DNA of 64,000 nucleotides from Diphasiastrum complanatum (GCA_029204225.1 CM055100.1:27788649-27852648), one strand, 5' to 3'; shown: positions 48,601 through 58,767, numbered from the stretch's first letter. The notes: generated by a model not told the origin, from the sequence alone. Program-made: numbers and translations.

Positions 48601-51600
48601 AGAATTCAATAGTGCTGGAGAGTATCAAATTCTCGATCTCTTTTAGAGCACAATATAAAAAAACTGGCCCAAGTGATTGCTCGTCCAAGGTATACCACTT
48701 CTCAAGCAAAACGTGGGCATTAGGATGTTTGGAATGTATACTACAGAAGGCAAAATTGGCTTAACGTTTTCTGAAAATTATTTTCTTCCCATCAGTAACC
48801 ATATAATGATATTAAGCAGTTATGATTGGCTTTGGGAAGGTTTTGCTATTTATCAACCTATCTTTTACTGTGATCAGAGTTTGTGCTTAATACATGCATA
48901 CTGTCATTTTGTAGGTTAGGGACGAACTTGAACAGCTTATGGATGATGATGGAGATATGGCTGAGATGTACCTTACTGAAAAAAAGGAGCACATGGAACA
49001 TCCAATAGCTAAAGATCAAGCATTACTTGGATTCAAAAGCATGGGGCATGGGTCTATCTCTGCTCCAGTTTCACCTGTTTGCTCTCCTACTGGTTCCAGG
49101 GTGTTAGAAAAGACGCTGAGTATAGGACGGAGCAGGCATGGCAGTCCCAGCAGGTCAGAAAGTGGTGACGAGCGTGTTGAGGAGCTAGAAATGTTGCTGG
49201 AAGCATACTTTGTGGTCATTGATGGCATTCTTAACAAACTAACCGCTGTAAGTTTCATCTTAATTTTAAATATTAGGTTTATCTAGTGCCAAGGGGCTAG
49301 AAATCCTCCTCTCAAATCTCCCACCCAAGTATATAAGTACAAGACAAAAATATGTTGGCTCTAATTCATAAAGGTCTAACATTTTGAGTCTATATCTGTT
49401 CTAGTGGTGCTGTAAATCTTTAGGATACAAAAGTTTGTTACATGCTTAGTGGCCTTGTTCTTCTGTAGCTAATGCCACAAACTAATCAAGTGGCCTTGCA
49501 TATGTTGATTGAGTACTACAGTATGGAGCAAAATGTATACAATAATCTGTTTTTGTGCTCCCTAATTTTAATTTATAATATATCTAGTATTGAATTCTCA
49601 CTCCCCAGTCAGAATTCAAAATTGATTGTTGATTAATTATAATCTACGTGGCAACCTAAACACCAGGAAAGCTCTTGTTTTGCCATAATAGGAGGTTAGG
49701 AATAAAATTTCCCTCCCCCCCCCCAAAAAAAAAAAAACCCTAAACTGAATTGCTGATTCTTCTTGGAGTTGCCAATTTTTTCTCGGGGTTGCTGATTCTT
49801 TAGTTTCAAATCCATTTCAACTTAGTTTTTGAAGAGGTTCATAAAACATTGATTCTTTGGTACTTGGATAGTGCATGACATTTTCCATCGGGAGCAAGTT
49901 GTCTTTATATGGTAGTCTTTGAATGTGTTGTATTGTAGATGAATCACTTTATTTCAATGGAGCATGCTAGACCTCATTAAGAAAATAGACTACATACTTT
50001 AGAAAGGTATGTGACTTCTTGGACATTTCCTTTGGACAAAACTCTAATGTACTGCGGTGGAAATGATATCATGAAATATCTAATTATTACCAAAGTTGCA
50101 TTATAGTGGAGCAGATCATCTCTGAATGTGCACTTTTGGTATTTATGATTTGGTTGGATCTTGGTTTTACATTAGGCGGAATTTTTCAACAACTACAAGG
50201 TCTATCCAAGGAAACAAAGGTAGAGTGGCGTCTTTGTGACAATGTCTATTTGTTCAAGAGTTTGCGATGCAGGATTTCAAATAGGTGTCAGCTAACATTT
50301 CTTAGTCACATGACACAGTATGTCATGCTCTTCATTTACTTTCAGATTTTGGGTTCAGTTTATAGTGACCAGCTGATTCGAATCAATTTTGGAACTTTCG
50401 AATCTAGCGTTTTATTTTTCCAAAACAAGTTGCTATTTTTCTTGGATAAACTTCAGGTGTTAGGGAATTATAATCCAGGATGTTTAAGCATGTTGGTACT
50501 GGTAATAGACCTCACCAAAAGTCTGAAATTCAAAGGGAGATACATTGTCCAGAATCCATAAAACAAGTGTTTTTCAACGACCAATCATCAGAGTTCAGAA
50601 TCTAGATCTATAGTAGACTGTAGTGGAAGTTAAAACTTTTGATTGTCCACCTTTCATGTAAGACTCATCACCTGTCACCTGGGCCGTGTGTGCACTATTG
50701 TCCACAATTAGAAGCCTTTTTTTCCCTCTAGAAAATTTTGAGAATTTTGTATGATTATTAGTTACCAAAATTTTCAGCAACATTTTCACCCACCCATTTG
50801 TAGCCGGAAAATAGAAAATTATCCCCTATATTAAACGTCCAATTCGAATCAATTCGGTGGGTTCAAATTGCGATCTGTTGTTTTTATCATTCACAGCCTG
50901 TATTATTGTTGCCAGCAGCAATAACAAGTATTGGCCTCTTTGTTGGAATGGTTTAAGGTGTTTCTAGCAAGGTTAAAACTTCAAAAGACAGGCATCATTT
51001 TTGTGTTGGATTGTTATTTTCATGTATTGTGCTTGTCAATACCTTTAATATTGTGCAGAGATCACAAACAGGAAAAGTTCTTCTGTCAGTAGAACTACTT
51101 TGGCTTTTGTTTTAGAATATTTGGAGGTATCTTACTCCAGGTTCCTTTTTCCTTCGAAGAGCATGGGAATTTCACCTTCTTCTTGGTCTGTTATGTGATG
51201 AAATAAGACTGAATGTTACTGTAGACTTTTCACAGTTGTTAGTTATGGTTATACAGACTGCACAGACCATAATCTGTTTTGGCTATATTGATTTGCATGT
51301 TGTTATCGTACTTAACAATTTACTGAAAATTGGCCTAATGGCTGTTTTCACTTAATATTTGCTCCTATGCTCTAATCTGCCCATGCATTTGAGGTGAAAT
51401 AGTTCTCTATTGACAACTGATTCTTTCTAAGGATGAAGCATTGGGTTTGAGTTTAAGAATTTAAGATCTACATCAGAGCTTTTTACATGTTCTAAATAGC
51501 ATGTTTCATGTTTAATATTGTCTTTCAAGCAAAGGAAGTTCTAATGTATGACTTGCAATGTGGTTGTGCATTTGGTTGGTTGTAGCTCAAGGAATACATT

Positions 51601-52705
51601 GAGGATACAGAGGATTTCATCAATATCCAGCTGGTAAGGATATTCCTATTCTGAATTTGTAACATGTGTGCAATATTTCCATGGTGATTGTGCCATCAGG
51701 AAGATACAAGGTTATCTTCAGTGATTTAGGGCTTTTGATCAATTGATTGTGGTTGATTGAAAAGCAAAAGAACATGATGCCTACAAGCTGAAAAGCACAC
51801 CATTTATGTATATGATTGACTTTATCTGCAAGGAAGCAAACTGCCATGTTTACAAGCATGTGGAGAAAAAATTTGAAGTCTCCCACCTAGAACTACTCGA
51901 TAAGCCTTATGGCCAATTGGGAGCACCATTTCAATCCCTTTTCTTTTCAGCTTCGCAGCAACTGTGGATTCACTTTGTTGTGATACTCACGAGTCACGAC
52001 CTTGAAATTGGTTCCACTCGTAGAAAGTAGACAACATAGTACTTTGAGCCTGAGGATGAATAATGCACAGGCATGGTGCCCACCCACGGGTGCATGTGAA
52101 GTGAGAGAGTGGTACTCGCACTCTCTCACTTGACATGGATCCCTTGGATGGGCACCTGGCATTAAATGCGTGTGCCCATTCTAGTGAAAGGTCTTTGCGT
52201 ACTTTGACTGTTGTATGCTTTGCAAACTATACACCAGCGTACTGTATTTTTGTTGTGGACAAATAGCAGACAATGGATACTTGGTCTTCCGCTTAATGAT
52301 TGCTTGAGACTGAAAATAATGTCCTGACTCCTTACGCTGGCGGCTGAATATTGTTTGATATTATCACATGCTGAAAATTAGTCAAGCTGTACGAGCTATA
52401 AGGTACTTTCTTTTAAATATTCATATTGTAGTATGTATTTACTATTCAAGTAACCACTACTCTACTGTGGACAGGACAACGTGCGAAATCAACTGATTCA
52501 CTTTGAGCTTCTTCTTACTACTGCAACATTTGTTGTTGCCATTTGTGGTGTTGTTGCTGGAATCTTTGGCATGAACTTTGAAATACAGTTGTTTGAGGAA
52601 CCACGGGCTTTCAAATGGGTGCTAATAGCTACAGGCATCGGCGGTCTTCTCATTTTTTTGTCTTTCCTTTGGTACTTTAAAAGGAAGCGCCTGCTTTTTA
52701 TATGA
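34676..52705 (+). CDS. MRS2: MRS2-type magnesium transporter (CorA superfamily)
   Basis: Join 34676-35326, 47746-47874, 48915-49247, 51586-51633 and 52475-52705: 463 residues, all introns phase 0 with GT-AG ends. Plant MRS2 proteins are homopentameric Mg2+ channels in organelle or cell membranes. Key features: RSWIRVD and DLPARDLRLLDP near the N-terminus, VNLEQIRCIITADEVL, the coiled-coil region with EEAYPVLDEL and RVRRLKSRL, the AEMYLT motif, and the selectivity signature GMN at residues 419-421 between two C-terminal membrane helices (about 399-418 and 434-455). Sequence resembles the MRS2-1/MRS2-10 clade; those members act at the tonoplast or other endomembranes in Arabidopsis (family knowledge). 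The ATG at 34676 is the first in frame after a TGA at 34553. Exact orthology is not determined. Confidence 0.95.
37770..38466 (+). repeat. LTR of copia element E in intron 1
   Basis: The likely LTR begins TGAGTATCAATG and ends TTCAACA right before a primer site. It contains CACGTGTG motifs near 37865 and 37887 and a 14-bp palindrome TTCACACGTGTGAA at 38276-38289, as in the N1 LTR. The left end is less certain; a purine-rich GGGCGGGGG precedes it. Confidence 0.55.
38467..38478 (+). other. Primer-binding site of element E
   Basis: TGGTATCAGGCC follows the LTR end directly. It matches the tRNA-Met type site TGGTATCAGAGC over its first nine bases. Confidence 0.7.
39109..39540 (+). pseudogene. 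Element E gag N-terminus, truncated
   Basis: The ATG at 39109 opens MGSIGAFLLESSERLNSTNYS, followed by IWKVRMGSLL and a stop at 39265. A second frame continues RARLAFHCIKMNVSNDVLKEV, ANEAWES, matching copia gag; near 39450-39540 a third frame gives SAQDYVLRIRSLSKELALIGD. It ends where hAT-like sequence begins. The gag/protease fragment at 46365 could be its continuation, which would make 39541-46364 an insertion into E. Confidence 0.7.
39640..39715. repeat. (GA)n, poly-G and (GT)n tracts
   Basis: GA repeat at about 39645-39668, a G run to about 39678, then TGTGTG at 39684-39698 and 39710-39722. These lie in the hAT-like block. Confidence 0.85.
39800..40770 (+). pseudogene. hAT transposase C-terminal (dimerisation) domain
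   Basis: Likely exons: up to 39843, 39933-40065, 40154-40336 and 40442 onward, with GT-AG-type borders. Spliced reading shows RLEEQRLSYR, GLFGEDLAR, PVSWWESYGAG, PDLRTLAFRVLSQ (exon 2), then CERNWSAFSLVHTNRRNRL and CNDLVYFNNNTRV (exon 3). This is the hallmark hAT dimerisation region (WW..YG, CERNWS.F..IHTK.RNRL). An acidic tail (DHEPEPEVDPDD) follows in exon 4. A TAG at 40334, just before a donor site, and a stop upstream of 39843 break it. The catalytic DDE part is absent. Confidence 0.72.
41159..41184. repeat. Perfect 26-bp palindrome in CGTCC-rich end
   Basis: The sequence is self-complementary around the centre GTCTAGAC (41168-41175), flanked on both sides by ACGTGC/GCACGT. It lies in a stretch (41115-41200) with many GACGC/CGTCC units, as in subterminal transposon repeats. 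Confidence 0.8.
41375..41545. repeat. Two related units with TTGGGTCCCAGCCCGCC
   Basis: TTGGGTCCCAGCCCGCCC at about 41378 and again at about 41511 lies near GGCTA in each copy, spaced about 132 bp. The rest of the units is diverged. The family is not known to me. Confidence 0.6.
42115..42750. other. G/T-skewed stretch after a TATA-like box
   Basis: The plus strand is almost free of C and rich in G and T for over 600 bp, with irregular TTGGATAGTTGG-type units. TATAAAAGG lies at 42119-42127, in front of it. The long minus-strand frame here is a consequence of the skew. It may be part of an LTR or a decayed repeat. Confidence 0.4.
42800..46364. other. Nothing recognisable (intron 1)
   Basis: No transposon protein, host exon or RNA gene was identified in about 3.5 kb. 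A C-rich stretch with repeated CTGC/CTCCTCGCTG words lies at 43560-43700. Confidence 0.35.
46365..47490 (+). pseudogene. Copia gag-protease-pre-integrase fragment in intron 1
   Basis: Gag-like FVIQDAVPSIEKLHSVLVVEE runs into a Lys/Gly-rich stretch and the knuckle CLFCGKKGHFASEC (about 46647-46689, a perfect C-X2-C-X4-H-X4-C). After an acidic region comes SSHMTFQRKSF, the protease region with the active-site Gly changed to Arg (DTRAS), then VLHVPSMTKNLL. The pre-integrase zinc region LWHNKLRHPNFKSMEMM with CEAC follows and is partly duplicated. It ends before the integrase core. Frames shift near 46640 and 46850. Confidence 0.8.
47184..47485 (+). repeat. In-frame 107-bp direct repeat within copia fragment
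   Basis: 47184-47290 and 47379-47485 are nearly identical, offset 195 bp (65 codons). Both encode SNESVMMAKEEVTQMELW and the HPNFKSMEMM part of the zinc region. Confidence 0.88.
47633..47740 (+). repeat. 63-bp tandem repeat at the exon 2 acceptor
   Basis: GGTTCTTGATGGACT(G/A)CAT begins at 47633 and again at 47696; both copies end TGTTGTTG. The second supplies the pyrimidine-rich tract before AATAG/exon 2. In the first copy TGTATT stands where TGAATAG lies in the second, so only the second has an AG acceptor there. Confidence 0.8.
47746..47874 (+). CDS. MRS2: MRS2 exon 2 (residues 218-260)
   Basis: 43 codons from AAELEEEAYPVLDEL to MTRRVQK. The acceptor AATAG/GCT and donor AAG/GTCAGA flank it. 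The frame continues exactly to exon 3. Confidence 0.93.
47875..48914 (+). other. MRS2 intron 2
   Basis: A 1,040-bp GT-AG intron. No transposon or RNA gene recognised. Confidence 0.85.
48915..49247 (+). CDS. MRS2: MRS2 exon 3 (residues 261-371)
   Basis: 111 codons starting VRDELEQLMDDDGDMAEMYLT. A Ser/Gly-rich variable loop (SAPVSPVCSPTGS) follows, then VEELEMLLEAYFVVIDGILNKLTA. Acceptor TGTAG/GTT; donor GCT/GTAAGT. Confidence 0.95.
49248..51585 (+). other. MRS2 intron 3
   Basis: A 2,338-bp GT-AG intron with a poly-C/poly-A junction at 49710-49737. The frame at 50106-50561 shows no known family and is not called. Confidence 0.85.
51586..51633 (+). CDS. MRS2: MRS2 exon 4 (residues 372-387), 48-bp micro-exon
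   Basis: Sixteen codons, LKEYIDDTEDFINIQL-like with Glu at the sixth position (LKEYIEDTEDFINIQL). This matches the long stalk helix before the first membrane helix in the family. Acceptor TTGTAG; donor CTG/GTAAGG. Confidence 0.93.
51634..52474 (+). other. MRS2 intron 4
   Basis: An 841-bp GT-AG intron. It holds an imperfect inverted repeat near 52098-52132 (AGTGAGAGAGTGGTACTCGC next to ACTCTCTCACTT). Confidence 0.85.
52475..52705 (+). CDS. MRS2: MRS2 exon 5 (residues 388-463), membrane domain
   Basis: Encodes DNVRNQLIHFELLL, the first membrane helix, GMN, a short loop with Glu residues, the second helix and a basic tail KRKRLLFI, ending TGA at 52703. The GMN loop is the Mg2+ selectivity element of the CorA/MRS2 family. 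Confidence 0.96.
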   Translation, partial: DNVRNQLIHFELLLTTATFVVAICGVVAGIFGMNFEIQLFEEPRAFKWVLIATGIGGLLIFLSFLWYFKRKRLLFI

Positions 52706-54199
52706 ACGTTATTATTCGCCTTTCCTAAATGGTAGTAGTAGTAAATGCCGCTTTAGCAAATACTTATCGATATTCTTTATTTATCTAAGGTCCTCATCAG
52801 GCGCTGTGACGTTTTCTGGTAGCATATGTACTTTCTTGCGATGCAGGTCTGGAACCTGTCACGTAGACAGGCAGACTAATCACTTACTCTATTCTTGGGG
52901 TCTCAGCCTCAAGGTTGAGAGTGGACACTCGAGACTACGTTCAAAAGTCTTGTTTCAACTTGATCCCGGAACCTTCAGCCCTTGGGATAGATTTGACTTG
53001 ACAGCTCTGAGAAAAGATGCAAAACTATGTAAGACTTAAGGATTTTCTTTTCTTAGTAAAGAATCTATTCTGAGATGACATGCGTCAATATAAAGTTTCG
53101 GGATGTGTACGGGGAGTAGAGAATGCTGGCCTCCAGTATAGGCTCTGCGCAAAAACTTTTCGGATAATCTTCCGGGTTCCCATATATGACCTCTTTGCGG
53201 AATGACTCTCTGGTTATCTGAAGATTAAGTTGTGACAGCAGGCAGTATTCCTTTGATTCTCCTTTTGATGTAAATCTAATCTTTGATATGAGTTTCGGAT
53301 CTACAAGAGCTTAGGACCAGGCTGTATCCCAAATCATTCTGAATTATCATGGCTGATTGGTTCTGCTTCAGCAAAGCTGCACAAGGCATATATAGCCAGG
53401 CTGCTCCTTAAATCATTCTGAATCGTCATGATTAGTTGCTTCCACTTCAGCAGATCTACACAAGGCATAGAACCGACATGGGCTGGTTGCATCGGCTTAA
53501 AGAGATCTATACAAAGCATAGAACCAGGTTGCATCCCAATTTTTTCTAAATCAAATGGAACATGGCGGAATCGGTGTCCATTTTTTATGGGCAGGCTGGC
53601 TAGCACAGTCGCACAGCTCCTGAAGGGATCTTCATTATAAATTATGCTATTTCACACTTTATTTGCTATTTTGAGTCTCTGCCATGCCATTACCCAACAT
53701 AACACCACGCCAAACTAAACGACCATAAACAAGTAATGTCCATCGAAGCAAATTATCGAACTTACCCGACAACATGTTAGAGCCCGTTCCTAAAGCTAGC
53801 TCAATTTAGGAAGTTGGCACTTTGAGAATCATTAGAGGAGTTTCAAATGTTAAATAGATACTATAAGCCGCCCGTATTGAATTCTAAGCAAAGAAAAGTT
53901 TTGATACAAATGAGAGAACAAAAAATAAAACAAATAGAAGAATCTAGTAGATTGTTGCAAACAATAGGGATGTTTATCGAGAACTACTGATTGAAGAATT
54001 GTCCAAGCTTTGGAATGGTGTCAATGCGTATGACATCTCAAGGCCTTTGCAAGAAAAAAAAAATTCACTCTTCGGAGAATTCTAATGTGGACAATGCATG
54101 ATTATCCTAGTTTGAGTGAATGTTCAAGTACTATACATTGTATGAATTAAGACGTATAATCATTTATTTTTGCGATATATTACATCTCATAAATATATC
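52706..54199 (+). other. MRS2 3' flank
   Basis: The 3' UTR and terminator must lie at the start of this stretch. No canonical AATAAA site is obvious close to the stop; AATATAAA occurs at about 53087. No further gene recognised. Confidence 0.45.
53320..53530. repeat. 79-bp tandem repeat, about 2.6 copies
   Basis: Units start at about 53320 (GGCTGTATCCCAAATCATTC) and 53399 (GGCTGCTCCTTAAATCATTC), each ending CACAAGGCATA. A shorter third copy ends near 53523. It lies within the 3' flank of MRS2. Confidence 0.75.
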
Positions 54200-55641
54200 C
54201 AAACTTTATAAAGCAATCATAAATGCAACATTTGGATACAAAGCATGACAAGCCGAAGGCAAGCTTGTGGGGGATCGGAAGATGGCCCTTAATCATGCCT
54301 CCACCCATCCGAATGGGAGTAAAAGATTGGTGCTGTGCGAGAGTTTCCAGTGAAAAAAAGATGAGAAAGTACCAGAGAACCCTCGCAGACACTAAAATTT
54401 TCAATTCCAGTGTGCAAGAACTCTTGCAGAGGATTATGAAGTTCCATCTCAGTGAGACCATGACACAAAAGAGCCTGTGAGAGTTAGTTTGATTCCAGTG
54501 AGCAGAAAATTGGGTTTTAAGTGCTAAAAAGTCACTAAAAAGAAAAGATCCAACAAATCCTTCCAGTATGAACTCTCGCAGACCACCTCAATCGATTCAG
54601 AATGTCAATTTCCATCAGTGAAAAAGCCTGCGAGAGTTAGTATAGAGATTTGGTGAAGATCAAGCCAAAATAGTGGTTCTGGACCCTCGCATACAGTGAA
54701 ATTTTCACTTAGTGCAAGAGATAACTCTCGCAGAGAATTCAATAGTGAGATCTGACCCAGATTCAGCTACTGTGAGAGTTGCTTTCCAAAGATCTGAGAG
54801 ATATCAAGTTTTTTATCTATAAAAATATCTAAAAAACGCTCGCACAGCCGACCCTTGCACAAGAGAACCCTCACAGACTAGATCAGTGGAAAGATCTGCA
54901 CCAGATCTAGCTACTTTCAAAATCTCAGGTCAATCAGTGCAAGGAATAAAAAGTTATCAAGGAAAAACCACTGTACAAGGCCTAAATTTCACTTCCGGCA
55001 GATCAGATTGATTAGATCCTTAAGATCCAGACTGCATCTCACGGTACAAGCAAGATCCAACTACTTTGGAACCCACCATCGGATGAATCTGAGATATGGA
55101 TGATCAGTAGCAAGAAGGATAGCAAATCAAGCACCACACCTTCCCAGATTAGCAGTTGCGCAACAAGAGGCAAAACCGAAACCAGCGCCAATGGAACCAA
55201 TGGGCCAACCCGTACTTGTCGCTCCCTTGCAAGCAGTCCGGAGAGCACCACAGATGGAAATAGCAAAATACGACAGATCATCAGATCCTATCCACTTCCT
55301 CCATATCTACGAGCAAGGTTGCGAAATCTACGGCGAACGGACACCTGCAAAAAAGTTGATGTTGTTTCACATGTCCTTATTAGCAGTGGCTCAGGATTGG
55401 TTTTTGAACCTGTTAGAGGAAGAAAAATCTACCTCGAAAGCGGTTAAAGCGGCTCTCATCACGCGCTTTAAACCAAAGAAATTCCTAAAAGACTCGTTTC
55501 TCCTGCTGAGCAAAGTAGATATGGGAAGACGAGAAAGGGCCAGGGACTATATTGAACGGGTCAAACATCTACGATCCGAGTGCAGTGCAGCTTTAACTCC
55601 CGATTATGAGGTGATCATAGTTAGAATTAAAGTAGAATCAC
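54200..55641 (+). mobile_element. Gypsy fragment related to G2: leader and gag
   Basis: 54360-54960 repeats the G2 leader style (CCCTCGCAGAC, CCTGTGAGAGTTAG, TTCCATCTCAGTGAGAC), an uninterrupted relative of the N1 insertion site. The gag frame follows. The piece ends abruptly near 55641, and no LTR was identified. Confidence 0.7.
55191..55641 (+). pseudogene. Gypsy gag, truncated
   Basis: The frame from 55191 gives IHFLHIYEQGCEIYGERTP, KLMLFHMSLLAVAQDWFLNL, KAALITRFKPKKF and ARDYIERVKHLRSEC. This follows the Retrotrans_gag pattern with the W of the AxxWF motif. It loses the pattern near 55620 and stops at 55674. No knuckle remains. Confidence 0.75.
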
Positions 55642-55882
55642 TGTGTTACTGTACTGTGGGTCCTATCAGTGGATAAGGATCAATTGGCCTCGCCACGAGA
55701 CAAGTCGACGGGACACGCGTCCCGCCAACGGCAACCTGGGTCATGCATGGGTTGCCTGAGTGAACAACTATATGTACAGTGTAATTTCATTTTGAGAAAT
55801 ACAGTTGCTATGTGAGCTTGCTGTGGAGAGTGTTTTTTGTTTGTGTTACCGTGTAGCATGATCTGTGTTCCTGTGCAAAGCA
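55642..55882 (+). repeat. Possible short LTR of copia element D
   Basis: A 241-bp candidate, TGTGTTACTG...GCAAAGCA, stands between the gag break and a primer-site match. The partner LTR is not in the window, so this is tentative. Confidence 0.4.
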
Positions 55883-55892
55883 AATTTTAAGT

Positions 55893-55904
55893 TGGTATCA
55901 GAGT
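55893..55904 (+). other. Primer-binding site of element D
   Basis: TGGTATCAGAGT differs by the last base from the tRNA-Met site. It starts ten bases after the tentative LTR end. Confidence 0.6.
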
Positions 55905-57203
55905 CGTACAGGGAGTGTACACAATACAGCATCGCCGTTGAAGAGAGCTTCGGGAGAACTGTCTTCTGAGAGTTCGGGGTTTACGGCGGGTTGAAGACGG
56001 AAAGAGAAGCACTGGTGCACGGTTTCTAGTTTATAGAGGCTTGCTAAGCTCATTAGAGGGATTATTAGCCTGTGCATAGCATCAGACAGGGAAAAATTTG
56101 GTGAAAAATTGACAATTTTGAAGCCAGCTGAAAATTGAAACCGGGTTTGGGTTACGGTTTTTATACATAACTGGTGATTTCTTCGCTGTTTGTGCACCGT
56201 TTTGGATGCCGTAAGGACAGGAAGGAAGCTAATCACATTGTCAACCAGCCACAGAGAGATTCTGAGGTTTATGTCAGAGATTTGTCTCCAGACAGTTAAC
56301 CTAGCAGATTTGCGGTAAAAAGGTGAAAAAAGCCACTTTGTCAAGTTGAGCTAAAATCACCGTTTCTCCACGCAATTTCTTGAGTGAACACTCTACAGTC
56401 TTGGAATCAGTAGGGCGACCCTGCTCCAGGCCTCAGATCGTGCTCAAATCGATCCACAGGCGAATTAGATCAAGAAAATTTCAGTGTGGGGAGGCACGGC
56501 CGCAGACAGAGAGGTCGCGGGCTGTTCGCGCATGAAACCTGCGTGAGAGTGTAGCGTCTGGAAGGCCACAACGACTGTAGGAGTGCGGTTCAACGCCCAG
56601 ATGCAGTTTGGACCTTTGGATGAGGTGTCAAATGCATCGACGGTTCAGAACTTGTGATGGGAGAGAAACGTGGACCACAAGATTTGGTTCAGCCATTGGA
56701 TGGGCTTTGAACAAGGCCCTAAAGAAGTGAAGTGCATTCTGGCTTTCAACTTCATTAAAAAATTCCATACTGAAATTGGAGTTGGGTCCTTTCACAAGTG
56801 AAGAGTGAAGTTTCTTCAAGGTGAAGAAACAGTTCAAAAACTAGAAAAGTCTCTATTTTTGGGTCCTTTGTCCGTTTTGACCCAAACGAAAGGCTATAAC
56901 CTCCAAACGAAGGGCACGCGGACTGTACCTGCAAGTACGGTACAGCAAAACAGAGTGATTGCAGCGGAGAAAGAATTTGGCGTACGCCATAAGTGATTTC
57001 ACCATTCCATTGGGCACGTTGTTGGGAGTTGACGACTGAGTGCATTTCGGAAGGCGACGCAGATTTGGCTTTCAAATTGGTAGAAAAGCGGCGAGTGGCC
57101 TGGTAAGGGAAAAAGTGCAGGTCATTATTTTCAACTTCTGACATCACTGTTGGCCTCGGCATATTGTTCTTAGCCTAAGGCAGAAGTTTCAAGCAGTTTT
57201 GCG
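55905..57203 (+). other. Leader of element D, non-coding
   Basis: About 1.3 kb between primer site and gag ATG without a convincing plus-strand frame. The minus-strand frames at 55898-56344 and 56755-57162 match no family known to me. Confidence 0.5.
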
Positions 57204-57283
57204 ATGGCAAACATGGGAGAGTCCATTTTGAGTGAAAGTAGCAAATTGGAAGGGATTTCCAACTATGCAGTGTGGAAATTCAA
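57204..57283 (+). pseudogene. Element D gag start, cut off
   Basis: ATG at 57204 opens MANMGESILSESSKLEGISN followed by YAVWKFK, the copia gag start pattern (L-G-x-x-N-Y-x-x-W). After about 26 codons it runs into minus-strand RNase H sequence. Confidence 0.65.
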
Positions 57284-58767
57284 ATGCTTCTTTAATAGAT
57301 TGAGAAGCAGCAATGTATTCTGCTTCTGTAGAGGAAAGAGCGATAGAGGTTTGCTTATGACTGTTCCATGATATAGGATCGTCGTTGAAAAAAAATGTAA
57401 ATCCAGATGTGGACTTACGATTGTCTAAGTCTCCTCCCCAGCTTGCATCAGAATATCCAGTGAGCTGATGAAGATTGTCATTGTTGACTTTTCCATAGCA
57501 GATGCACTGGTCCATGGTAGCTCGAATATACCTCATGACTCTTATGAGAGCTTTCCAATGGGTAATGTCAAAATAGCCATATATTGGCTGAGTGAGTTTA
57601 CTACAAAAGAGATGTCAGGTCTTGTATAGACCATTGCGTACATGAGAGATCCAAGTATCGATCGATAAGGATACCCTCTCATCTATTCTTCTTCCGCGAC
57701 TTGGTCTGGGGACGTTGGTCCTTTGACAAACGCAGGCCTGGATCCATCGGTGAGTGAGCTAACTTACAATTCATTAGATTGTATCTGTCAAGAATATTGT
57801 AAAGATACCTTTGTTGAGTGATATAGATCAGTCGTCTCGCTCTGTCTCTGTGGATCTGAATGCCCAGACAGAAGTGAGCTTCATCCAGATCAATCATGTG
57901 ATAATTCTTGACCAAATTGGTATTGTTGCTGAAAAGCAACGTATCATCCACGTATAAGGTGATGATAATGAAGGATTGCTGCACTGACTTGGAATAGACG
58001 TTGCAATAAACAATGCTTGGTTGGAAACCTTGTTCGATGAGGAATGTGCTAATCCTCTGAAACCAAGCTCTAGCATACTGTTTCAAGCCGTAGAGTGCCT
58101 TATGGAGTTTACAGACATGATTATTCACACCTTCCAGAACATATCCTTCGGGCTGGATCATGTAGATGTCTCCTTGTATAACTCCATTCAGATAGGCTGT
58201 TTGCACATCAAGTTGATGCACTTCGAGGTCAGCAGCTGCACCATATGATAGGAGGGCTCGGATCTATGAATGCTTGGCTACAGGACTGAAAGTCTCACTA
58301 TAGTCAATGTTGGGGATCTGAGTGAATCCTTGTGCTACCAGTTTTGCCTTTCTTCGATCAATCGCTCCATTGGCATTGTACTTGATCTTAAAGATCCATT
58401 TACAATCAATGATATTGTAGCCAGTAGGAGCTTCGACTAGTGACCACGTTTGGTTCTTGATTAGAGAGGAATACTCTCTGTCCATGGCTTCTCTCCAGAG
58501 ATCAGAGTCTGGTTGGCTGAGTACCTCTTCGACTGTTGTCGGTTCATGTACCAAGAGACATGCATACTCAAGAGTATACCTTGTGGGCTGTGTGCGCACT
58601 CGGCTTGATCTTCTAGGAGGAATCAACTGATAAACGACTCCTGGGACTTGTTGCTAAGTGGCAGCAACGTCTTCGTCTGATTCGCTGTCAAATAGTGGGT
58701 CGACAATGGACATGCTTGAGTCTGAAGCTTGGACAGTCATGTCAATGGCAGGTGATGAAGGTTCTTC
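57283..58767 (-). pseudogene. Copia C RT and RNase H, minus strand
   Basis: From 58767 leftward: a linker, RRSSRVRTQPTRY, DLWREAMDREYSSL, NQTWSLVEAP, CKWIFKIKY and KLVAQGFTQ (58626-58264), then QLDVQTAYLNG, ALYGLKQYARAWFQR, and the catalytic TLYVDDTLLFS (about 57950). LGIQIHRD, SPMDP and, after a stop region near 57679-57540, RNase H with GYSDASWGGDLDNRKSTSG and LSSTEAEYIAASQS end at KEAF (57284). Stops and small deletions make it inactive. It meets the D gag head to head. Confidence 0.85.

Noticed and set aside
50106-50561. A 151-residue open frame in intron 3
   Set aside because: No motif was recognised and it lies within a well-supported intron of the transporter gene.
55898-57162. Minus-strand frames of 148 and 135 residues
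   Set aside because: No family pattern; they lie in the non-coding leader of a plus-strand element.
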